Assembly: GCA_003170035.1 (NCBI GenBank)
Contig: PMZX01000295.1
Coordinates: 44,908 to 57,062, forward strand
Reading direction: 5' to 3'
From: Myxococcales bacterium
Lineage (GTDB): Bacteria; Myxococcota_A; Polyangia; Fen-1088
DNA: 12,155 nt
Under the pieces are notes generated by a model. The model did no database searches and was not told the DNA's origin. It saw only the letters and a program-made list of their open reading frames with translations. Positions 6,281 to 12,155 of the stretch are shown piece after piece. Each line of letters starts with the position of its first letter. The stretch's first letter is position 1. The translations under genes and the position numbers were made by a program.

Positions 6281-7618
6281 ATGTCAAAGCATCAACTCGC
6301 TCCGGTTTCTGCTGCACGACGGGGCTGGGTGGGACTTGCTGCCGTGCTCGCGTTTGGTGCTCTCGGGTGTCAGGTGAACTCGAGCGGATTGGCTGCCAGA
6401 GGCGACGCAGGCAAAGATGCTCCTGCCGCGGTCGATGGTCCGCGCACGGGCGGAACCACCGGAGCGACCGGCGGAGTTGCTGCCACGATCGGGGGAACCA
6501 CAGCCGCAACAGGAGGAATCACCACTGCAACTGGCGGAACCACGGCCGCAGCAGGAGGAATCACCACTGCAACTGGCGGAACCACGGCCGCAGTAGGAGG
6601 AATCACCACTGCAACTGGCGGAACCACGGCCGCGACCGGCGGAACGACTGCTGCAACTGGCGGGACGACGGCCGCCACCGGCGGGACCACCGCCGCGACT
6701 GCTGGAACGACCGCCGCGACTGGCGGGACCACATCAGCGACTGGTGGAACTAGGGTTGCCACCGCTGGAACCACCGCCGCGACTGGCGGAACCACGTCAG
6801 CAACCGGTGGGACGAAAGTTTCAACTGGCGGAACCACCGCCGCGACCGGCGGAACCACGTCAGCAACCGGTGGGACGAAAGTTTCAACTGGCGGAACCAC
6901 CGCCGCGACCGGCGGAACCACCGCCGCGACCGGCGGAACCACGACGGTTCGAGATGCCGGCATCGATGCGCCACCACCGCCCCCGGATGTTCGCGCGGAC
7001 ACGTTCGTGCCACCTCCGGACGTAGCCGTGGACGGCCCCACGGCCTGCGGAAAACTCGGCCTGTCCTGTTGCCCGGGAAATGCATGCTACGACCCGCTGA
7101 CCGGTTGCACATCCACCGGCACGGGACCAGGAACCTGTACCCAATGCGGGCAAGCCGGCGGCGCCTGCTGCCCGGACAACTCCTGCGCAGGCGGCGCCTG
7201 CTGCAGCAGGAGCGGGATCTGCATCGCTGAGGGCAACCTATGTCCAGGCGGTCTCGGCGGCGGCACCTGCACTGCCAACGGCTGCGTGTTGGACGGAAAC
7301 TCCTGCGGTACGCAGGGCGATCCCTGCTGCGGCACCCCGGGAATCTGCACGGCGGGTGGAACGGTCTGCGTGACCGACCCAGCCGGCGACACTTGCCAGC
7401 CTTGCGGCCAACAGGACTCACCCTGTTGCGGCACAGGAACAACCCGCACGTGCGCCACTGCGGACCTGGTCTGTCAGGTTACTGGCGGCGGTCGCGGTAG
7501 CGTGACGACCTACACATGCCGGGCCTGTGGAGACTCGGGCGAGCTCTGCTGTGCTGGCCAGACTTGCCCCGCCGGCCTTCGCTGCACCGGACTTGGCACG
7601 ACAGCGACCTGCCAGTAA
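6281..7618 (+). CDS. Lipoprotein with 23 GGTTAAT-type heptads and a Cys-rich repeat domain
   Basis: ATG 6281 follows GGAGG by seven bases and starts a lipoprotein signal (LAAVLAFGALGC, Cys30). The frame is open upstream, but earlier starts lack this fit. The 445-residue protein has three parts. First is a short linker. Second are 23 heptads at residues 57-217 of the type GGTTAAT, with GGITTAT, GGTTSAT and GGTKVST variants. Third is a C-terminal region (255-445) with 34 cysteines, including six CC pairs. A Pro/Asp-rich spacer (about 227-253) separates the last two. The Cys-rich part contains five copies of a unit beginning CGxxGxxCC and ending in TC, starting near 256, 289, 342, 375 and 416. 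It is probably a surface or periplasmic protein held off the membrane by a flexible Thr-rich stalk and stabilised by disulfides. Similar architectures are common in Polyangia-like myxobacteria. The function is unknown; it has no CxxCH motif and is not a cytochrome. Confidence 0.9.
   Translation: MSKHQLAPVSAARRGWVGLAAVLAFGALGCQVNSSGLAARGDAGKDAPAAVDGPRTGGTTGATGGVAATIGGTTAATGGITTATGGTTAAAGGITTATGGTTAAVGGITTATGGTTAATGGTTAATGGTTAATGGTTAATAGTTAATGGTTSATGGTRVATAGTTAATGGTTSATGGTKVSTGGTTAATGGTTSATGGTKVSTGGTTAATGGTTAATGGTTTVRDAGIDAPPPPPDVRADTFVPPPDVAVDGPTACGKLGLSCCPGNACYDPLTGCTSTGTGPGTCTQCGQAGGACCPDNSCAGGACCSRSGICIAEGNLCPGGLGGGTCTANGCVLDGNSCGTQGDPCCGTPGICTAGGTVCVTDPAGDTCQPCGQQDSPCCGTGTTRTCATADLVCQVTGGGRGSVTTYTCRACGDSGELCCAGQTCPAGLRCTGLGTTATCQ
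6449..6931 (+). repeat. Coding tandem repeat, 21-bp unit with 42- and 63-bp higher-order copies
   Basis: The 21-bp unit encodes one heptad and occurs 23 times. A 42-bp double unit begins at 6515, 6557 and 6599 and is nearly identical across its three copies. A 63-bp triple unit occurs at 6788-6850 and 6851-6913 with almost no differences. The near-identity of the larger units points to recent in-frame duplication by slippage or unequal crossing-over. Repeat number probably varies between strains. Confidence 0.9.
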
Positions 7619-7845
7619 CCGCGACCACCCGGGTCTTTGCGAGCGTCGGGTACCCAACCTGGCGGCGGCCCGCGCGCTGGACGCGAAATGTGACGCCTCA
7701 TCATCCAAGAGGAGAGTTGCGACAACCACGAAAAACACACCCATGTCTAGCGATTTACTTGGATTTGCGATTTGGACATGCTAAGTCATTGTGAAATCGT
7801 GGTTTGCCCAGCCGTGGCAGTCTTCCCTCTGGAGGTCACAGGACC

Positions 7846-10308
7846 ATGACAGGAAATCGTGTTTCTCGACTGGCAATTCTGATCCTTGCGGGCAGCAGCT
7901 TGGCCGCCTGCACAGGCGCCCGCGGCCCGGCCGGGCCCGCAGGAGATGCTGGACCTCCTGGGCCGCCAGGCCCGCCAGGCGAAGCTGGCCCGCCAGGACC
8001 GCCAGGGCTCGGCATAGACGCTTCCACAGGAGACGCGCCAATTGGCAAGTCCCCGACCGTGACGATCACCGGCGCCACGCAGACTGCCGGGTTCGGCGCA
8101 GCGGTCACGCTGGCCGGCGTCGCAGCCGACCTCGATACGGACACCACCCAACTCACGTACAAGTGGCTTCAGACTGGTGGGCCCACTGCGACCCTGACTG
8201 GAGTTGCCACCAAGACCCTGACCTTCGCCACGCAAAGCCTGGCCGATGCGAAGGCCGCTGTGATGGCCCAACTTCACTTTGGCGTGCTGCCCATCAGCCC
8301 CGACGAGGCCGGCAACTATTCCTTCGAGTTGGACGTGACTGACCCGCAGGGCAACGTGGGCAAGGCCACGGCGACGGTTCGCTCGAACCCGCCCACCACT
8401 GGTTTGCAGAACGTTCCCATCGGCATCCGCCAGTTCTTGATGGGTGATGGCGGCACCCAGACCACCTGGAGCTGGACCCTGGACTCCACAGGCGCCATCG
8501 GTTCAGCCGCCACCCTGACGGGCGCCAGCACGCGCTTCCCCAGCTTCATCCCCGATGCCGTGGGCAGCTACAAACTGACCGAGACGGTGGCCACCAAGAC
8601 GCTCACCATCGTCGCGGGCAACTGGCGCGGCATGATGACCGACTACCAAGGATCCTGCCAGCCCTGTCACAATGATGCGATCGCGCCCGACGTGTTCACG
8701 CCATGGTCCACGACGGATCACGGCATTGCTGTGCAGCACAAGCTGAACGGGACCTACTCCGACGGAGTCACACCTCTGACGTACTTCCCGCGTTCCTGCA
8801 TGGAATGCCACACCGTGGGCGACTCGCCCGCGGCGATCAACAACGGCTTCGACGACGTCGAGAAGACCACCGGCTGGGCCATGCCCACCAAGTTGCAGCC
8901 AGGAAACTGGGAGGACATGGTGTCCAACTACCCCGGCCTGGCCAAGTTGGCTGGCATCCAGTGCGAGAACTGTCACGGGCCACAATACGCAGACATTGGG
9001 CACATGTCGTCCGCGCACACTACGTCGGCAAGCACCACGGCTGACAAGTGGACGCGGGTGTCGTTCTCAGAGGGTGTCTGCGCCTCCTGCCACCAGGACG
9101 CAAGCCACCACTACAAGCCGAGCCAATGGGCCACCTCCGCCCACGCCCAGCGCGATCTGGTGTCCAACGCCACCTTCGAGTCGCGCGGGACTACGGCAGC
9201 CCACTGCGGCCGGTGCCATTCGGCCCAGGGCTTCGCTGCCTACTCAGCCCAGTTGGCCAAGGGAGACCCCGGCCTGCTGCACAAGCCGGACGGCACCGCG
9301 GCCGACGAAGCCTATCTGCGCGGTCTGGGCCTGCAGGCCTCTACTATCGAGGCGATTACCTGCGCGGCTTGCCACGATCCCCACGACGCCAAGAACCCCG
9401 GCCAGCTTCGTTTAGGCGGAGACCTCAAGGCATTGCCCAACGGCCTGACCAACATCTCCGCCGCGGGCAAGGGTGCCACCTGCATGGCCTGTCACAACAC
9501 CCGCAATGCGGAACACGACGACTTCGTGGCTGCGGCCACCGACTTCTCGGGCCCGCACACGCCGTCGCAGACCGACCTGCTCTACGGGTTCAATGCCTAC
9601 TTCATGCCGCGCCTCAATCCATCTCCGCACCTATCGGTGACCGATACATGCGCGGGCTGCCATGTCGCCATCCCCACGGCTACCGAGAAGGCTGCGGGGC
9701 AAACCGACAACCACAACTTCGCCACCGACGACACCGTCTGCACCTCTTGCCACTCGTCGTCGACCAACGGAGAGGCACTGCTGGCCGCCAACGCCGCACA
9801 ACTTGGCGAACTGAGTACCGCGATCGGAACCAAGGCTCTGGCCATCATCAATGCCCTGTACACCGCCGGAAGCACGGTTTCTGTGCGGGCATATCGACAG
9901 CTGACCGATCAGTACAGTTCCGCGGCTGCCACCACGACCAACATCCTGCTGGCCGGCGCCCCGACCGCGGTCGTACTGCGTACCGCCATCCATGGAACGA
10001 CGTCCCTTACCCTGACCTTGGCCGCGCCCGTGGACATCACCTGGACAGCGACGACCTCGGCCCCGGCTATCACTGAAACCCTGTCGCAGATCGACTGCCA
10101 AATCAGCGGCATCACCCTCACAGGGCAGACTGCGCCGCCCGTGCCGCCCGCCTTGACAGGTGCGCCGGTACCCGCGATAGCGACGAATTCGGTGGTGGCC
10201 AAGGCGAGCTGGAACCTGCAACTACTCAGCAACGACGGCTCGAGAGGCTTGCACAATCCTGACTTCTTCCAAGACGTGATTGTCAACACCCTGGAAGCTT
10301 TGCAATAG
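7846..10308 (+). CDS. Nine-heme lipoprotein cytochrome with collagen-like stalk
   Basis: ATG 7846 follows GGAGG (7831-7835) by ten bases and begins a lipoprotein signal ending LAAC (Cys22). Residues 24-53 are ten unbroken Gly-X-Y triplets rich in GPP. Two beta-rich Ig/PKD-like regions follow, at about 70-178 (TYKWLQTGGPTATLTG, GNYSFELDVTD) and about 190-256. The cytochrome domain has nine CxxCH motifs, starting at Cys 271, 318, 373, 412, 454, 506, 546, 602 and 632, with many extra His residues for axial ligation. The C-terminal end has WNLQLLSNDGSRGLHNPDFF, a helix motif seen near the end of many multiheme cytochromes including the NrfA type. No Lys-type CxxCK site is present, so nitrite reductase activity is not indicated. 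It is probably an electron carrier anchored in the outer membrane. It sits 124 bases upstream of the ImcH-like gene on the same strand. Confidence 0.92.
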   Translation: MTGNRVSRLAILILAGSSLAACTGARGPAGPAGDAGPPGPPGPPGEAGPPGPPGLGIDASTGDAPIGKSPTVTITGATQTAGFGAAVTLAGVAADLDTDTTQLTYKWLQTGGPTATLTGVATKTLTFATQSLADAKAAVMAQLHFGVLPISPDEAGNYSFELDVTDPQGNVGKATATVRSNPPTTGLQNVPIGIRQFLMGDGGTQTTWSWTLDSTGAIGSAATLTGASTRFPSFIPDAVGSYKLTETVATKTLTIVAGNWRGMMTDYQGSCQPCHNDAIAPDVFTPWSTTDHGIAVQHKLNGTYSDGVTPLTYFPRSCMECHTVGDSPAAINNGFDDVEKTTGWAMPTKLQPGNWEDMVSNYPGLAKLAGIQCENCHGPQYADIGHMSSAHTTSASTTADKWTRVSFSEGVCASCHQDASHHYKPSQWATSAHAQRDLVSNATFESRGTTAAHCGRCHSAQGFAAYSAQLAKGDPGLLHKPDGTAADEAYLRGLGLQASTIEAITCAACHDPHDAKNPGQLRLGGDLKALPNGLTNISAAGKGATCMACHNTRNAEHDDFVAAATDFSGPHTPSQTDLLYGFNAYFMPRLNPSPHLSVTDTCAGCHVAIPTATEKAAGQTDNHNFATDDTVCTSCHSSSTNGEALLAANAAQLGELSTAIGTKALAIINALYTAGSTVSVRAYRQLTDQYSSAAATTTNILLAGAPTAVVLRTAIHGTTSLTLTLAAPVDITWTATTSAPAITETLSQIDCQISGITLTGQTAPPVPPALTGAPVPAIATNSVVAKASWNLQLLSNDGSRGLHNPDFFQDVIVNTLEALQ

Positions 10309-10335
10309 GCGTCGCGCCGAGGGCGAAACCTAGCT

Positions 10336-10388
10336 GCAGACCCGAGGGCTGCGGCGGGTTATCCTCAAGGCGACGGTAGCCGATACCG
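10336..10388 (+). terminator. Two small hairpins in the gap before the ImcH-like gene
   Basis: A hairpin at 10336-10352 pairs GCAG with CTGC, plus two inner C-G pairs. A second at 10374-10388 pairs CGGTA with TACCG around GCCGA. Neither is followed by a T-run. They may end or attenuate readthrough from the nine-heme gene, or process a shared transcript. No convincing promoter was seen in the 10309-10432 gap, so co-transcription is plausible. Confidence 0.25.
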
Positions 10389-10432
10389 CCAGAATCGCGA
10401 AGAACAGCCAATCTGGGATAGGTGAAGACGTC

Positions 10433-11944
10433 ATGTCGGTGCTGCCCAAATCGCTCTCCCCCGCCATCGTCCGGCTCTTCAACTACGCGAGAAATCCGCT
10501 CACCGTCCTCGGCTTCGGACTGACGACTCTTTCAGGGCTGACCCTGATCGTCTTCCTCACGCTCGAGGTGGCGGGCCAGGTCGACAACCCGTACACGGGC
10601 CTGTTCGGCTCGGCCTTTCTGCCCGTGGTCTTCGTGGGCGGGCTGCTGCTCATGCCGCTCGGAATTCTGCGGCGACGCCGGGCGCTCATGCGCAGTGGTC
10701 AGTCAGCTGACACCATCACGACCTACCCGAAACTGGATTTCAATGACCCGCATCTGCGCCGTGTGGCTCTGGTCATTGCCGCGCTCACCGTGATCAACGT
10801 CGTAGTTCTGGCGACCACCTCGGTGGTGGGGCTGAACTTCATGGACACTCCAAAGTTCTGCGGAACCGTGTGCCACAGGGTCATGCGGCCGGAGTACACG
10901 GCCTACCAGAACTCGCCCCACTCGCGGGTCAAGTGCGTTCAGTGCCACATCGGACCGGGCGCCTCGTGGGCGGTCCGTTCCAAGTTCGATGGCCTGCGCC
11001 AGGTGTGGAAGGTGATGACGGGAACCTATTCCCACCCCATTCCCTCACCGGTGCACACCCTGCGCCCAGCGCGCGATACCTGCGAAAGTTGTCACTGGCC
11101 GGCCAAGCACTACGGCGACAAGCTGCGGGTTGTCGGCCGCTTCGCTGAGGACGAGAAGAACAGCGCGAGCTTCACCGCGCTCCTGCTCAGGACAGGCGGC
11201 GGCGCCTATGGAGCTGGCCAGCCTCACGGCGGCATCCACTGGTGGCACATCTACGCCGACAACCGCATCCGCTACCTGGCCACTGACCAGCGGCGGCAAG
11301 AGATCGCCTGGGTCGAACTGACCACGCCCGACGGAAAAAGGACGGAGTTCACGCGTGAGGGCGCGAACCTGCCGCCCGCGGACAGCATCCAAAATCAGGC
11401 ACGTGTGATGGATTGCATCGATTGCCACAATCGGCCAACCCACCTATTTGAGACCCCGGCCAAGGCGGTGGACAGCGTCCTGCAACGACAGGCGGATCTG
11501 CGATCTCTGCCGTTCCTCAAGCGTGAAGCCGTCAAGGCGGTTTCTGCGTCCTACGCCAGCCACGACCAAGGCATGGCCGCGGTCCGCCAGAGCGTGGCCG
11601 CCTTCTATCGCAAGTCCTACCCGGACATCGCCGCGCGCGACGGCAAGCTGGTCGCACGAGCGGCGGACGAGGCAGCCGCGGTGTACGATCGTACTGTGTT
11701 CCCTGAGATGAACACCAATTCCAAGACCCACCCCAACAACATCGGGCACGACGACTCGCCGGGCTGCTTCCGCTGCCACGACGGCAACATGAAGGAGGCC
11801 AAGGGCGATTGGGTCATCCCCAACGACTGCGACACCTGCCATGCCATTCTGGTGGATGGTAGCCCCAGCGAGCCTGACCTCGGCCAACTCGCCCTGACGC
11901 CACCCGCGGCTGCTGCCCCTGCCCCTGCGGAGGCCAAGCCGTGA
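10433..11944 (+). CDS. imcH: Inner-membrane multiheme cytochrome, NapC/NirT type, ImcH-like quinol oxidase
   Basis: The 503-residue protein has three predicted membrane helices (about 24-46, 60-79 and 110-132), followed by a periplasmic heme region. The heme sites are CGTVCH (143-148, CxxxCH), CVQCH (168-172), CESCH (217-221), CIDCH (328-332), CFRCH (445-449) and CDTCH (466-470). The stretch FMDTPKFCGTVCHRVMRPEY, with Met151 shortly after the first heme, matches the quinol-side heme region of NapC/NrfH-type proteins. Length and layout (three helices, then RPxRDTCESCHWP) fit ImcH, the Geobacter inner-membrane cytochrome needed for reduction of high-potential extracellular acceptors. ImcH is described as having seven hemes; I count six here. 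Its C-terminus ends in a Pro/Ala tail. A GGTGA ribosome site lies about seven bases before ATG 10433. The TGA stop overlaps the next start (GTGA). The family is clear; strict ImcH orthology is inferred. Confidence 0.85.
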   Translation: MSVLPKSLSPAIVRLFNYARNPLTVLGFGLTTLSGLTLIVFLTLEVAGQVDNPYTGLFGSAFLPVVFVGGLLLMPLGILRRRRALMRSGQSADTITTYPKLDFNDPHLRRVALVIAALTVINVVVLATTSVVGLNFMDTPKFCGTVCHRVMRPEYTAYQNSPHSRVKCVQCHIGPGASWAVRSKFDGLRQVWKVMTGTYSHPIPSPVHTLRPARDTCESCHWPAKHYGDKLRVVGRFAEDEKNSASFTALLLRTGGGAYGAGQPHGGIHWWHIYADNRIRYLATDQRRQEIAWVELTTPDGKRTEFTREGANLPPADSIQNQARVMDCIDCHNRPTHLFETPAKAVDSVLQRQADLRSLPFLKREAVKAVSASYASHDQGMAAVRQSVAAFYRKSYPDIAARDGKLVARAADEAAAVYDRTVFPEMNTNSKTHPNNIGHDDSPGCFRCHDGNMKEAKGDWVIPNDCDTCHAILVDGSPSEPDLGQLALTPPAAAAPAPAEAKP

Positions 11945-12155
11945 GATACCTCGGCATGGTCGGTCTGACCGTGCGCCGAGGTCAGCAGGAGGGGCTGGCG
12001 AAATACACCTTCAGTCCGCAGGAACTTGAGGTCCAGGCCAAAGCCCTTCACCAAGCGTGCGACTTTCTCGAGAGCGTGTATCTGGCCACCTGCAATCGGG
12101 TCGAGGTGATCTTCTTGTGCCGGCGGGGTACCCCGGTTTCCGAGTATCGCAAGCG
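11941..12155 (+). CDS. hemA: Glutamyl-tRNA reductase (partial, N-terminal 71 residues)
   Basis: GTG 11941 overlaps the TGA of the ImcH-like gene by four bases, and the frame stays open to the right edge. The segment YLATCNRVEVIF contains the TCNR active-site motif of glutamyl-tRNA reductase, with catalytic Cys51 and Arg53. The upstream part (VGLTVRRGQQEGLAKYTFS) aligns in length with the usual GLNHxxAPxxxRExxxFS motif but has lost the His, Ala-Pro and Arg-Glu. The enzyme reduces glutamyl-tRNA to glutamate-1-semialdehyde, the committed step of C5 heme synthesis in the cytoplasm. Overlap with a heme-rich membrane protein suggests coupled expression of heme supply and a heme consumer. The C-terminal catalytic and NADPH domains are outside the window, so activity cannot be judged. 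Confidence 0.85.
   Translation, partial: MRYLGMVGLTVRRGQQEGLAKYTFSPQELEVQAKALHQACDFLESVYLATCNRVEVIFLCRRGTPVSEYRK

Noticed and set aside
6370..7041. A 223-residue minus-strand frame of VVPPVAA repeats
   Set aside because: It is the reverse reading of the Gly/Thr heptad array; the plus-strand frame has the signal peptide, ribosome site and Cys-rich domain.
7743..7784. A 13-codon ORF (MSSDLLGFAIWTC) before the nine-heme gene as a leader peptide
   Set aside because: It has no ribosome site and no attenuator structure or regulatory codon run.
10319..10334. AGGGCGAAACCTAGCT before the ImcH-like gene as a sigma54 promoter
   Set aside because: GG-N10-GC spacing is right, but most other consensus positions fail.

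Overview
The window looks like chromosomal DNA from a high-GC Myxococcota/deltaproteobacterial-type organism. This is inferred from gene content and style: strong G/C bias at third codon positions, NtrB/NtrC-type signalling, lipoproteins with long Gly/Thr/Ala repeat linkers and Cys-rich tails, CxxxxCH/CxxCH cytochromes, and an ImcH/NapC-type cytochrome. No rRNA, tRNA, CRISPR array or insertion sequence was seen.

Layout. At 1-1941 (minus strand) a lipoprotein cytochrome with 13 candidate heme sites is translationally overlapped with the start of an exported, probably beta-barrel, protein that runs off the left edge. At 2246-2875 (plus) is a HAD-family phosphatase that appears to start at CTG. 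It converges, with a 10-bp gap, on a two-component pair on the minus strand (4283-2886 sigma54-dependent response regulator; 5743-4280 membrane histidine kinase; ATGA overlap). At 5968-6092 is a very small membrane ORF that looks frameshifted. At 6281-7618 (plus) is a lipoprotein with 23 Gly-Gly-Thr-type heptads followed by five Cys-rich repeats. At 7846-10308 (plus) is a nine-heme lipoprotein cytochrome with a collagen-like stalk and two Ig/PKD-like regions. At 10433-11944 (plus) is an inner-membrane NapC/NirT-type cytochrome resembling Geobacter ImcH. Its stop codon overlaps the GTG start of a glutamyl-tRNA reductase gene (hemA-like) cut by the right edge.

Reading the genes together (inference): the window carries parts of a respiratory electron route across both membranes. 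An ImcH-like quinol oxidase would take electrons from the inner-membrane quinone pool. A nine-heme lipoprotein and a 13-heme lipoprotein paired with a probable outer-membrane barrel could carry them outward. The first enzyme of C5-pathway tetrapyrrole synthesis is coupled to the ImcH-like gene, which would link heme supply to cytochrome demand. Together the three cytochromes carry 28 candidate heme c sites. The two-component pair could control some of these genes, but no convincing sigma54 promoter was found.
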